The translations under genes and the position numbers were made by a program. This document shows, piece by piece, positions 33,301 to 46,700 of a DNA stretch of 64,000 bases. The notes below the pieces were generated by a model. The model saw only the letters and a list, made by a program, of their open reading frames with translations. It was not told the origin of the DNA and did not search any database. The stretch's first letter is position 1, and each line of letters opens with the position of its first letter. The DNA is from Rotaria sp. Silwood1 (taxonomy: Eukaryota > Rotifera > Eurotatoria > Philodinida > Philodinidae), in NCBI GenBank assembly GCA_905250075.1, contig CAJNOP010000664.1:22271-86270 (forward strand), in the 5' to 3' direction.

Positions 33301-35299
33301 ATAAGAGTATGTATAATAGTTAAGAGCTTCATGATATCCAGACTTAGACTTACATTCTTTATTGAAAGTATATGTTATGCTCTTTAGAGTTTTAAAATTC
33401 TTTATGAAAATCCTCAAGTCTCTATGATTTTACAACAGTAACCCTGCTCAACAGAAATTGTAAAACTTCATAGTTTGGTCCAGACGTACTTGAGAATTTC
33501 AAGATAAAACACGTAAAAATCAATTATTTAATCTGAGAAACTAGTAGATTTGCGTTTTCGATCAATATTTATCTCCGTACGTGACATGAAACTAATCTTC
33601 ATTAAGGATTAATCTTTATAAAATATCTAATACATTAATAATAGCATTATGTTACATTCTATATCTATCTGAAATACCGAACTTCTCAAATAAAATTTCT
33701 ATCTCAATTTAAAACTCTGATAAATATTTAATAGAACCATTGAATGCTATTTGTTTTTAAGTTGTTTCCATAGGAAGTAATTATATGTAGTTAAATAAAG
33801 AACATGTTGGCAAATTCCATTATATTTTCACATTAACCGGACAATCATTTCAAGAATCATTTTAAAGATATCAACTACTCTTATTCAATTATTCTCTAGT
33901 TTTGATTCTATGATTGAAATAAAATCCAAATAACAACGCATCAGCATCGCGTTGATAAAAAAAATAAATGATACAGTTGATGATGCTAGATCGAGTGCTC
34001 ATATGAGTAAATTGTCTAAGACGAAGTAAAGAACAAAAAATCAACTAAAATGTCGAATTCATTTGTTGTTCTTTACATAAGAATATTTTTCAATTGATTA
34101 TACTTGTCCTATTTTAATTTAATGAAAAGAAAATCACTGTATTCATATGTTAAAGTTATATTTCTTAACTATAAATTCTGCATGTTACAAGAGCTTTCGA
34201 AAAACGTAATAAAACAAAGTGAAAAATAAATCTATTTTGTAAGCAGATTATAATCGAATATGAATTAAATTAATGAGGAATAAGTGCAAACGGCTAACTA
34301 GAATCCAACATTTATAAAAAAAAAAGTAAATATCAGAATGTATCGTGAAATGTATCAAATCTATTGTTTTAATCGATGGATTTCAATACTTACTATACAA
34401 CAAAAATTTTATTTAGAGACAACTAAGTGATCATTTTCAGTATAACGCATGATAAATTCTTTATTTCAATAATAAACTTATTGTAAATTCTGTGATTGTA
34501 TGAATGAGTTAAGTCTAATAAAAAAACACTTGGCATGATACAGAGACAAACGCAGATCATGGGAAAAAGACAGAGAAACTAAATTATCTAGCAAATAAAA
34601 GAATGTACAAAGGAACGTCTCGAGAGAGTATAACTAACCATCTTGAAAAATTCTCGTTTATCTTCAATATAGTTTCAGCATTTTTTCTTTTCATCAGAAA
34701 ATTCCAAAACAATGTTTAATCACATGGAACTCAGTCGGAGTGCCGTACATGAAAAGAAATGTTGATTCAAATCTCGATTATGAATTCATATATAGATCTC
34801 TCTGCCACAATCAACGTTTCAAAATATTATTACTTTTCAAATTATTGATTTATATAAAAGCATATGAGTGAAAACCAGTTCGACCATGATTGAAAATTTA
34901 TTGCACTTAAGAATATCTTACAGAGGTACACAATATAATTCGTTTTCAATAAAAATTCATTCCCAGATGATGATGAGTCATAGGATGAAGTAATGGAATA
35001 TATCGAGAGGAAAATGGATTATAAATAACGGGAACATTTATTATCGTTGTGAAAAAAGTATACATGTATATATTCACAATTCCAATAGCTGGTACTAACA
35101 CAGCGTGCTATTCCAGTGTCTTCGACAAAATCGATCAGATTTTTGCAACAGAAGGATACCAAGTGATTAACTTGCTTTTTTATGGAATTTGAGATGATTT
35201 TTATTTTCTTTTATGGCTTTTTATGAAAGAAACTAAATAGTAGAATTTTTTGAAAAAAAAACAATAAAATTTTGCAAGGTGTACTATTTCGAAAATTCT
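30315..35299. other. Intergenic DNA between protease copies A and B
   Basis: No gene recognised in about 5 kb of AT-rich DNA. A GAA microsatellite lies near 30603-30622. From about 32700 onward the DNA is recognisably related to the sequence upstream of copy C (from about 39680), showing that duplication included kilobases of flank. Confidence 0.5.
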
Positions 35300-35950
35300 C
35301 CTCTGTGCAGAAGATTAATTGAGTCAGCAATGTTCTTCAATCGTGCCTACTTCGAGACACCTTTGGACATATCTATCTACAAGCATACTCCACAAGACCA
35401 AGTACAATGTAAACGAATATATTAGGTAAACATCCATATCGGGCATGCAATAAGACATCAAGAAAAATAAAAAAATATCGTATTACCAAAAATTGAAGCA
35501 TAGGCGATGCCAAGAGATTCATAATACTTGCGCATGTTCTCGAAGTTCCTATATGAACATTTATTGTGCATGAATAATAAATATAAAGTCTTCTGTTTTT
35601 ATTTTCAGGTCAGCTTTTTAATTTCCTATAAGAATATTTCTCTTTCATCATATATATACTTAAACAAAATCATGAATTATTATCTTATTTACGTATATGC
35701 AAGAGAGAAAAGAAAGAAAGTAAAATATTTCATGTGATAAAACAAAAAGCATATTTTCTTATCAAGCTTTCAACGGTAATGTAAACATACTTTCATTATT
35801 TACATGCCTATGTTGACTAATCATTCGTCATAATGCATTTGCTTGTACTTTTATCTATTATCAGGGTTCGCATATATATTTTTTTTCTTTGCCTTACACG
35901 TTTGGTTTAATCAGTCGCGAGAGAAAAACGTATTTTTCTCTTAAGTAAAT

Positions 35951-36016
35951 GCATTGTACCGTGACTTTCTCAAAACAAGTTATAAGAGTATGAAAGTATT
36001 CGATTCAACAATAAAG
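35951..36016 (+). promoter_or_regulatory. Conserved proximal promoter of protease copy B
   Basis: GCATTGTACCGTGACTTTC...AAAACAAG followed by TATAAGAG at 35981-35988, 37-44 bases before the chosen ATG. Shared with copies A and C. Confidence 0.65.
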
Positions 36017-36024
36017 GATTGTTA

Positions 36025-37351
36025 ATGATAGATAGAATGTTATTATTCATATGTATTATATTGTCTTACACTAATTTGATATCTAGTAATACATATCAAT
36101 GTGATCCAAATATTTCATGTGGCTGTTCAACATTAACCACAACTGTTACATCACGAATTGTTGGTGGAGAAGCAGCATCTAATTATGCATGGGGTTGGAT
36201 GGTTTCTCTTCAACGATCCGATGAACATTCATGTGGTGCAAGTCTTTTAACATCTGAATATGCTGTAACAACTGCTCATTGTGTAGAAGATGTTATGCAT
36301 AATATATCTATATTATCAATTCTTGCTGGAACAAATTATTTAAATTATACATCAATTACAACTATTCAACGAAGATCCATTATTAATGTTACTATGCATC
36401 CTGACTTTAATTCATCTACTCATGAAAATGATATTGCTATTCTTAAGTTTTCTCCACTTGATATATCATCAAATTCTAAAATAGCTTTTATTTGTTTAGC
36501 AAAACAAGATGAAGATCCATTTCAAAGTGGTACTAATCTTGTAGCTATTGGATGGGGTTATAAATCGGAATTCATTCATGTTGTATCTAATTCTCTTCAA
36601 CAAGTAACTGTTCAAGCATTTTCATCAACATCAGATGAATGTCAAGTATCACAAATAGTCAATCCATCTGTGCAATTTTGTGCGGGAGTTATTGCTGGTG
36701 GTAAAGGTAAGTTTTTCTTCTATATTTAATTAATAATAATCTTGTTTGTTTTTTGTAGACGCATGTCAAGGTGACAGTGGAGGTCCATTAATGGCTTTTG
36801 TTAATAATAGTTGGGTATTAGCAGGAATAACATCAGAAGGTATTGGATGCGCTGAAGCAGGATTTCTAGGATTATACACTCGAGTATCTTATTTTATTTC
36901 GTTTATTAATTCAAACGTGAATTTTCCAATGGCAGAAACAACAACGGTTTCAGGGGTAGAAACAACAACGGTTTCAGGGGTAGAAACAACAACAGTTTCA
37001 GGGGTAGAAACAACAGCGGTTTCAGGGGTAGAAACAACAATGACTGAAGTGACAGAATCAACAACGCCTCCACTGACAGAATCCACAATGATTACGACGA
37101 TAGAAACAACAATGGTTTCGTTGAGCGAAGCAACAACGAGTCATTTGACAGAATCAACAACAGTTGAATTGACAGAAGCAACAACGGTCCCAGTAACAGA
37201 AACAACAATAACGGTTCCATTAAAGACATCGATAAGTCAACATAAAAATAATCAATCAGCTATTCAGATGAACAATGGAAATATGAAAAATAAATCAATA
37301 ACAGTTGTGATATTTTGCTTTTCATTTTTAACATATTTCTTTTCTTATTGA
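36025..37351 (+). CDS. Trypsin-like serine protease, copy B, with Thr-rich stalk
   Basis: Exons 36025-36706 and 36759-37351 (intron 52 bp) give 424 residues. I start at the ATG at 36025 (MIDRMLLF); the next in-frame ATG (36037) is a plausible alternative. Signal peptide, propeptide ending [10 protein letters not shown], and a complete triad H85 (TTAHC), D136 (ENDIAIL) and S234 ([10 protein letters not shown]) with the trypsin-type Asp. The catalytic domain is about 85-90% identical to copy A by eye. The C-terminal stalk is longer: four [12 protein letters not shown] octads (DNA about 36936-37040), then [16 protein letters not shown] repeats, Thr-rich and probably O-glycosylated. It ends in a hydrophobic anchor ([12 protein letters not shown]). 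Confidence 0.92.
36936..37040 (+). repeat. 24-bp coding minisatellite in the copy B stalk
   Basis: Four near-identical 24-base units containing GTTTCAGGGGTAGAAACAAC, encoding [12 protein letters not shown] octads. Unit number is likely polymorphic. Confidence 0.8.
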
Positions 37352-40300
37352 TGATATCATATATCATACGAATAGTAAATCTTTTCTTATAGGAGAGATT
37401 TTCTTTGCAATTTTCTTTTGATTATTTATTTTATTTTCTCTTTTTGTAAAATATTTCACTTGGTATTCTTTCATAAAAAATGAAACTATTATTCTATAGA
37501 AGATAAATGAGCTTATAAAGTAAATATGTAGATACTCTTTGTACTACACATAAATATTGATTTGACGACAAAAATTGATTGTGTCAACTGAACTCTTTGA
37601 AGACGTATTTCTATATATACAGTCTGAAAACTAGAACAGAAATGAATATCATTGAATGAGTTAAATTGTTTTCTTCGAGTCTTTTGCTTTATTCCTAACT
37701 CAACATACTCGATTAGTGTCATTAAAGTCAAAAGAAATCTAATAACTGCAATAGTTGATAATTTATAACTGTTTTGGTTGCTATAGTTCTATTTCTTTTA
37801 CAAAAATAACACTATCCCTTCAAGAAATTATCAGCAAATCACAGTACCTGAATTGCCAAGTAGCAAGGAAGCGGACGAGAGCTTCCCATTCCAGAAAATT
37901 TTGAACTTATTGTAAATTTTTTACAGTTTCGTAAGAAATCGTAACAGTCATCGAAACTTTAGAAGTTTTAGCTTTGTTCCTGATAGAAATTTATATGAAG
38001 ATACATTTGCTCGGACAATATATGACAGATAGTTTCTAGTGAATTTTCACTATCTACTACTCTCAATAACAATTGAACGTCATGCACAGTGAAATGATGG
38101 ATTTTTAGATATTGGATACCAAAATATTATTTTATCACATATTTCAAAAAATTATTAAGAAAGTCTTCAATTAAACCATAGTCAAATTCAAAATATTTGG
38201 CAATGTAGTTTAACATATGAATAACGGCAGCTAAAACAATTTTTAAGTATCTATTCTGAATGGAAAAAAAATCGCTAAACATGAGTGTGCTTAATATGTT
38301 AACAGTTTTTCATAATGTGTTATATGATAACAATCAGTCTAGACTGTAAATTTATTTTCTTTTAATTAGTAATAGAAAGAATTAAAATAGTGCTATAGGT
38401 TAAAAACTGTTCGAAACTCTAGAAATGAACGTTTCCAGGATAGCCGTATTTTCAACTTTTGTTATGTAGTACATGCGATTGTACAATTCGTTTTTTACCA
38501 GATATAGATTTCGTTAACATATATTATTTGACATTAATTTATCTAATGTAAAAACCTTAGAGACTCATAACATTTTTTTTTTTTTAACTCTTTATTTTAG
38601 TACTTCAAAGGCAACGAATTGACAGCTTAGACTGTTCTTCATCATATAAGATGTCCAGAAGCTTTAATGATCATGTCATTAATGAGAAGCTATCAAAATA
38701 CTAAACATACTCATGTATAGCGATTTTTTTTAGTCAAAATACATCTTTTAAAATAGTTTTAGCTAATGTTATTCATTTTTACTCTGATCATGAATTATTG
38801 ATGTTTTTAAAAAATGTATTTCTTTCGAACAATAAACGGAATATACTACTTCATGCACTTTCCGAATTTGAAGCATAGTTTGTAAAACAGACGCATATTT
38901 TATCTATGAATATTCTATTCTTATTAATGCTTTAAATACAAATATTTTTCAGTGGTAATCAAAGATTGTACATCTGAGAAATACACTTTTGAGATCTACA
39001 AAAGGCGAAACAATAATATTCATTTATTATTCTTTTGTCTGTATTATGTTGTTGAATGATATGAAAAAGATAAAGGCAATTGTAGGTAGCATTATCTATT
39101 GTAATGTATCTCGTACAGGAACATTCTAATATATATAGACAAGTTGCTTTGATTCATATGTAATATATTTATGTTTCACCTTCATTCTAAGTAATAGTAA
39201 GATGATTATATAGAATAAAAACTTCTTTTGAATTTTTCTTAATATTCTTCATTCAAGAGAACTGCGGTTGTTTTTAATCGATAGATATATATGTATAGTC
39301 CTTTGTATGAATGAAAAGAAATTTTTGCAATAAATCTTCAATGCTAGATAGATTTTGAGTCGTCCAGAAAATTATGTTTCGAAATTCTAGATCTTTGTAG
39401 TTTCAATAATCAGTAAAACGAAACTGAATAAAAGTTTTAAAAAATCCTTTCCCGTATCCAAATGTTAAAATCTTGTTCTCCAGTTTGATCTCTGAAAATC
39501 TTCTAAGCAATAAGATATAGAGACGTTTAGTTTATTCATATTGAAATTATTTAAGAGTGAATTTGATGAAGATCGAGACAAAACACAACCTGACAGATCT
39601 ATAATTGAGATAACATTAGAAGATAACGAGTAGATGTATTATCCTGTTAATGACAATCGTTATAATATAAATAACTAATCTGAAGTTGAAACAAATTTGA
39701 ATCATAATTAAAAAATGGTGAACAATGAATTACAATATAGATCAAGATGAGTTTTCTGCAAGCTATGTTTCTAAAATAAATATGATCAAGTATTCTATTA
39801 TTATACTTTACCTTTAACTATTTATCAAAAATGTATTTCATCAAGAAAATAAAATGTTAATCATATTATGGAAAAAAATAGCTTTTACATATTATAATAA
39901 AAGAGTGTGAATACAAGCTATAGTATATTATTACAAAGAAAGCACTTAATATCTGAAGGATATACAGATTGAAAATATTTTATCAAAATAAAATGACAAT
40001 GATTGTGTTATGTTACCTAAAATGAACTAAGTAAAAAAAAATCTCTAAATAAACATATCATTGATTAGTCACACGCATAAAAACAAATGTCGGTTCGAAC
40101 CACTCGTATAAACTATCATATATGATCCTTTCCTTAGAATTAATGAAATCTTGACGTTACAAAATATTGTTATTTTTCAAATTACTGATGTATATGAAAG
40201 CATATGTGTGAAAACTAGTTCGACCATGATCGAATAATTCAGTATACATGAGAATTCACTTACAGATGATGATGATGAATCATATGATGCAGTAATGAAT

Positions 40301-41363
40301 TATGAAAAGAGTGAATATTTATTATCGTCATGAAAAAAAGCACACATGTATACTTTCACAAGTATGATGGTTGGCAGCAACATAACGTTTTATTCTAGTG
40401 TTTTCTTCAACAATGAAACGTATCCTAAGCAATATCGATCGTGTTTTGAAACGTAAAAACACATCAAATGATTCACTTTTCTTTTTTTGTGAAACTTGAG
40501 ATTTTTGTTGTCGCTATTTATAAAAGAAACTGAATGGTATTTTTTTTCACATAAAACAGAAGTTTGAAAAGCTCGAGCTAGAATACAAAAAAAAAGAAGT
40601 GTTAGTCCAGATCGGATTTTGAAAATTTGTATCCATGTTGAACAATACTTGAGTCCTCAACCTCCTCTGATTGTGGCGCTCTCGAAACATCCTTAGATAT
40701 GTCTATATATTAGTGTGCTCTACAAAACCAAATACGATGTCAACGAATATATTAGGTAAACACCAACATCGGGCATATGATAATATCATAGGAAAAGTTC
40801 AAAATACCATGTTGGAAGAATGCAACATAGGACGTATGGATTATTTCAACCTTTGTAAATGTTCTAGAAGTCTCTATATGAGCATTTGTTATGATCAGAT
40901 AATTAACATCAAATTTTGTTTTCTTTATTTTTATTTTTTTTTTTCTTATTTACCAAAAAAAAAAAATATTTCTTCTACACTATACGTGAATAAAAAGCAC
41001 CATGCGTAATTTGCATCCTTACACACAAAAGCAAAAAATTCCGACGTAAATCAGTCAGTAAAATGGATTAGATGTAATATGAGATGTGTATTATCTATTC
41101 AAAATACAAAAACGACAAATAGACGAAATTACCACATGTGACAAAATAAAAAAATATTTTTTTTATCTAACTTCTGACGACAATGTAAAACATATTTTTA
41201 TAATTCACCTGTCTATGTTTAGTAATGGTACCTTAAAGTGCATTGTCTTGCACTTTTACTTATTATCACGATTTGCCTGTATATTTTCTTTTTTCTCTTT
41301 TTCTTACTGATTTAATGCAGTCATTCGAAAGAGAAAGATGCATTTGTTTCATAATAAATAAAC
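37352..41363. other. Intergenic DNA between protease copies B and C
   Basis: About 4 kb without a gene. From about 39680 it mirrors, with gaps, the region upstream of copy B. Clear matches include the GTTCGACCATGAT block (40217 versus 34879) and the ACGAATATATTAGGTAAACA block (40743 versus 35412). The open frame at 40671-41009 lies in this duplicated flank and is not conserved as protein. Confidence 0.55.
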
Positions 41364-41430
41364 GCATTGTACCGTGACTTCTCAAAACAAGTTATAAAAG
41401 TATAAAGGTATTTGATTCAAGGATAAAGTT
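41364..41430 (+). promoter_or_regulatory. Conserved proximal promoter of protease copy C
   Basis: GCATTGTACCGTGACTTCTC...AAAACAAG followed by TATAAAAG at 41393-41400, about 40 bases before the ATG. This is the best TATA box of the three copies, although the encoded protein lacks catalytic residues. Confidence 0.7.
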
Positions 41431-41438
41431 GATAAACG

Positions 41439-42796
41439 ATGAATAAAATATTATTATTTATATGCCTTATATTTTCTTATATTAATTTCACATATAGTGC
41501 TATATATCAATGTGATCCAAGTATTTCATGTGGTTGTTCAGCAGTAATCACTAATGTTACATCACGGATTGTCGGTGGAGAAACAGCAGCTGTTCATACA
41601 TGGGGTTGGATTATTTCTCTTCAAAATTCAGGCAATCATACATGTGGTGCCAGTCTTTTAACATCTGAATATGCTGTAACAGCAGCCAGTTGTGTACAAG
41701 ATTATGTGCAAGATACGTCTGTATTAACAATTCTTGCTGGTACTAACGATTTAGATGATACATCCACTACAACTATTCAACAAAGATCAATCATTTCTAT
41801 TATTACGCATCCCGATTATGATTCAACCACTATGATAAATGATATTGCTATTCTTAAATTTTCTCCACTTGATAAATCATCAAATTCTACAATAGCTTTT
41901 ATTTGTTTACCACAGGACGGGATAGATCCATTTCAAAATGATACTGCTCTTGTAGCCATTGGATGGGGTAAGACATCGAAAAATGATACTGTTCCATCTA
42001 ATTCTCTTCAACAAGTAACAATTCAAACATTATCATCAACATCAACTGAATGTCAACAAGCCGGTTTAGTCAATTCATCTGTACAATTTTGTGCGGGAGT
42101 TATTGGTGGTGGTAAAGGTAAGTCGTTATTATCTGTTTAATTTACGAGAAACTTTTTTTTTGCTTTTGTTTTCTTTTAGATACATGTATTGGTGATAATG
42201 GTGGTCCATTAATGGTTTTTGTTAATAATAGTTGGGTATTAGTAGGAATAACAGAAAGCCTTTTAGGATGTGGTGATGCAGGATTATCTGGATTATATAC
42301 ACGAGTGTCCTATTTCATTTCTTTCATTAACTCAAGCATTAATAGTCTAGAGACAGAAACAACATTGGGTTCAACAGATATCACATCATCAGGTTCAACA
42401 GATGATTCGACATTGGGTTCAACAGATAGCACACCATCGGGTTCAACAGATAGCACACCATCGGGTTCAACAGATAGCACACCATCGGGTTCAACAGATA
42501 GCACACCATCGGGTTCAACAGATAGCACACCATCGGGTTCAACAGATAACACACCATCGGTTTCAACAGAGAGCACACCATCGGGTTCAATAGGTAACAC
42601 ATCATCGGGTTCAACAGAAGGCGCAACATCAGCTTCAACAATGGCAACAACAGTAGTAACAACAACGGTTTCATTAGCTACATCGACAAGTCAACAGACA
42701 ACTAGCCCAGGAAATAATGGAAATATGATAAATACATCAATAACATTTGTGATACTTTGGTTTTCATTTTTCGCATATTTCTTGTTTTCTTATTGA
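41439..42796 (+). CDS. Catalytically inactive serine protease homologue, copy C
   Basis: Exons 41439-42117 and 42180-42796 (intron 62 bp) give 431 residues. Signal peptide, [11 protein letters not shown] activation site and overall S1 fold are kept. The catalytic His is Ser (VTAASC, position 84) and the catalytic Ser is Asn (CIGDNGGP, position 233); only Asp135 remains. The frame is fully open, cysteines are conserved and the promoter is intact, so this looks like a selected pseudoprotease rather than a decaying gene. Possible roles include binding, decoy or regulation of the active paralogues (inference). The C-terminal part has a Ser/Thr/Pro stalk of seven or so STDSTPSG octads, then Thr-rich sequence and a hydrophobic terminus (WFSFFAYFLFSY). 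Confidence 0.92.
42405..42625 (+). repeat. 24-bp coding minisatellite in the copy C stalk
   Basis: Tandem 24-base units containing TCGGGTTCAACAGATAGCAC: five perfect copies in the middle and several diverged at the edges. It encodes STDSTPSG. The unit length equals that of the copy B array but the sequence is unrelated, so the arrays arose independently after duplication. Confidence 0.9.
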
Positions 42797-43334
42797 CAAT
42801 AAAACGCATAATATGAAAAGAAAATTTTTAAGCCTGTTAAAGATTTTGAAATTTTCTTTTAATTATTTAATTTGAGTTTTTTTTGTGTAGTGTTCAAAAT
42901 TTTATTCTTTAATAAACAAGAAGACGTGACTATTCAGAAGATAGATGTCCTTATAAAGTTAACGGATACTCTTTGTACTTCACACTAAAATTAGTTGTTC
43001 GCCAAAAGCTATTTGTTTTGACTGAACTCTTTAAGATCTCTGTCCATATATGTATATACAATATGAAAAGTTTATTAGAAATGAAAGTCATTAAATTTAT
43101 TAAATTAGATGCTTAAAGTGCTTTGTTTTTTTTTGTCAACTGAAACTATTCAATTTATATCATGAAAGTCAAAAGATGTATTATAACTATGACTGATGTT
43201 ATAGCTCGTTTTCTTTTACAAAATAAAAAGTTCACATTAAAAATATTAACGATATATCACAGTAATTATGTTACTGATTAGATTGTAGGCAGGCAGGAAT
43301 TTTTTCTCCTCTTATAATAGTCTATTGTTTTAAG
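42797..43334. other. 3' flank of protease copy C
   Basis: Similar in part to the 3' flank of copy B (the TCTTTAATAAA...GTGACTATT region). No gene. Confidence 0.4.
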
Positions 43335-43789
43335 TTTTATTTCATATAATTTGATTTACAAAAAAAAAATCTTCAAAAATGATTATCATTTATTACAATA
43401 CATAAATCCATGAGTTTTGAAATATTTGAAAAAACATTATACAAAATTTCTTTTTAAAGAATCGATTTAATTTCGGTGTCAATTTTCATCTGTAATTTAG
43501 TTAAAAGTCTTTGACAAGATTTTTGTAAACGTTGATTAATATATACGATTGAAGGCTTTGAGAGAAAATTAAAAATGACATTCACATTTCAAAGCATCTA
43601 CAAAACTCCTGTTAAAGATACAGCCGAATAAAAGAAAAAACCGAATATTGATTATGAAAATTAAATTGATCACCAAACAAAACTTTGTGTAATGTCTTTT
43701 CAAATATTTCAAAACGCATGGATTCATCTATTTAAGTAGATAGTAATCATTTTGAATATTTGTTGTAAACTAAATCATACGAAATAAAA
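43335..43789. mobile_element. Long-arm inverted-repeat element (about 455 bp)
   Basis: Arms of about 110 bases (43335-43450 and 43678-43789) are inverted, imperfect copies. The best-conserved stretch is GTTTTGAAATATTTGAAAA with an ATCCATG block just outside it. The core of about 230 bases is non-coding. No target duplication was defined, so it is a candidate MITE of unknown class. Confidence 0.55.
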
Positions 43790-46700
43790 AGCAATTAAAT
43801 CGCTAGAATTTTATAAGAGATATTTACGTAAACTTTATGAGCTCTTCTCAAACAAATTTGTACACTACCTGATCAGTTTGTTAACAAAAGTTCAATATCT
43901 AAATAACAGTTCTCACCATTTATTGTGTTTGAACTATAAAATCCATTTGAAATCTTTTCTGTTTGTTATGTAGCATAATTGGAAATACGTCCATGTCAGT
44001 GCAATGAAATGGACCTTTTTTTTTCCATATTAAATAATATAGATAAGTACTATTTCAAAATATTATTATTGTATTCAATAAAGCAATGTCATTTATTGTA
44101 AATTAAGAAAAAAATACATGTAATAGAACGACTGATGTATCATTTTTAATTCTTATTTAAGATAATAAAAAATTGTGTTTATATAATATTACATTGATGT
44201 ACATAGAACAAAATTTTAGAACTACTTCATTTACAAATTCAAACTTATTTTCAATAATTTAAATATTTAAAATAGAGTCTATCAGACATCAAATTTCTTG
44301 AAAAAATCTATGTAATCCATACTTCAATTTTACAAAATTTCCTAATAGTTAATTTTTAAAATAACTAATTATAAAATTTAGCTCTATATGCATGATGTTT
44401 ATAAAGTTTATCATTATCTAAGATATGAACTAAAGTCAATTTGATAGGATTCGGATTCAAAAATTTTTAGACCTGATGGTGCTAAGTGTTCTAATGATCT
44501 AATACAACAAAATATACTTTGTATTTCGTTTTTAATTATTTTTCCTTTTTTTTCTTTTTTTGCTATTGAAAAATTTGGTCAGTTTAACAAAGATGTATCT
44601 TAAAAAATAAAGATCCTATTTTGAACTTTTTATTGTAATATCGAAAAACAAAAATGAACAAGATTCACTTGAATTTTGAATGTATAAGTTATCATTTAAT
44701 AAACTATCGACCATAAGTCATTCGAAATATTAATAGACAATAAAAACAAAACCTTCTAAAGAGAAACAATAAATTCTTAATATTAATTCATTCATAATCG
44801 TATCTAAATATCAATTGTAAAACTACGTTCAATATAAACTAAAAATAGATTTACTGTTTTTTTTTTAAAGAAATAATAAGAAATTTTACTTTTTTTTTTT
44901 TTTTAGAAATTTAGTTAATAAATTAGAAACTAATTACAAAGTTGTAAAAGATCAAAAAGCAAAGAAAACAGTGAAATGTGACGGATATCTTCTTCCTATC
45001 TCTATAATACAGATATTATTGGTGAAACTAGAGTCATATAGGTAGAATAAAAACATTGTATCTTATCAGTCTTTCCATAATAATCATCGATGTATCATTC
45101 CACTAGTGCATCACCTATACAAACCATAGACTGATTGATGATATTTAAATTTTTTATTACAAAGTTTCAATAGAGGAAAAACAAAAATTAACTAATTACA
45201 AAGTTAGCTTCAATATTATGACATTCAGACAAAATTTAAATGTTTTACAGATCTCATTCTAACGACAAACAAAATCAATATATATTATATAAATTTATAT
45301 AATGTCCATTACCAATTACTTAAAAAAAAAACAGTTTTCAATTACCATTACTGATTTCATTGCAAAAGAAAAGTTTTATTTTTCTACAATTTTGTTTTTT
45401 TTTGAATATATCTAATGTACACATAGTATAAGTGTAATATTTAATTAAAATAGAATTGATTCGATTGTTTTAAAAATATGATATCAAATCATTGTTTGTT
45501 TCATTTCTATTGGAAGTGTTATAATACAAAAATAGTTAAAGATAAGAGTACATAAAAAAAAAAAAGAAGAAGGAATTCTTCATTGTTCTATTGACTGTTA
45601 ATCGAAGAATGACACCTTCTATATACATTACAATCATATCTTTCAAATAAACAGAACATAGAGAATATGTTCATTATTATACGATAGTAATCATTTTCAA
45701 AATAAACAATTCTTCAATGATTTTTCTTTTTTAAACAGATTATATCTTAATCGAAAAAAACAAAAAATCACGACAAGATTTTGTTTCTTTTTTTTATTGT
45801 AACTATAAATGAAAAATAGATTATCATTCTTGACATACCAATATTACGGTCGATTTAGTTATTTAAGAAAAAAGAAAAAAAAAAAAAAAAAAAACCAACC
45901 AAAAGAAATTCTTTGCTTTTGATTTTGATCAACTCTCTATTACGAAACTTTAATGATTAATACATATATACATACTTGTCTCGAGAAGCGGAAAGACATC
46001 TGTTTCAATATTATCAAAAGTCACCAATAATCAATGATCAATATCATAGAAACCTAATAAGGGTGAGAGCAAAAATGAAAATAGTCAGCAGTTATTCAAT
46101 CATTTGTTTTCTAACAAATACAAAAAGAAACGAAACAAGTTAAGTTAAGAAACCTTAAAAAAAAAGAGAATTTTCGTTTAGAATCTTTTTTATGTTGAGT
46201 GACAGATTGTTTTATTTTCCTTAATACGAAATAGGATAATTGATGTTATAAACAACGATCTGAGATATAATCAACTAACAAGGGAATTTTCTATTTATAG
46301 ATACACCCTAGATAATTGAATATAACATATAATTTTTGAAAAGTTCATATCTTGAAAAGTTCATATCTTGAAAAGAATTTTATTCAAAACTTCTACATTC
46401 TTTTTCATAGAAATTAATCTAGTTGAATTTTCTATTATACGTGCATAAAGTTTTATAGTTTAATCAAATCTAAACTTTTTCTTTTTAAGGTACTATTAAA
46501 TAGTATCTATAAGTTAAAAAAAAAATCATTGTCAATCGACAACGGAACAGCTGAGAAAATTCTCTTGTAAGTTGTTCTCTCTATGTATATCTTCAACATT
46601 TAATAATATGTTTAACATGTTTATTCTTTATTCTTATACGAATATTTTATTTCTACAATGCTAAAACAAAAATCCGAAGTATTATTTGTGCAATAAAATA

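Noticed and set aside
42310-42674. Minus- and alternate-frame open stretches over the STDSTPSG array
   Set aside because: Shadows of the 24-base coding repeat; any unit length divisible by three opens several frames.
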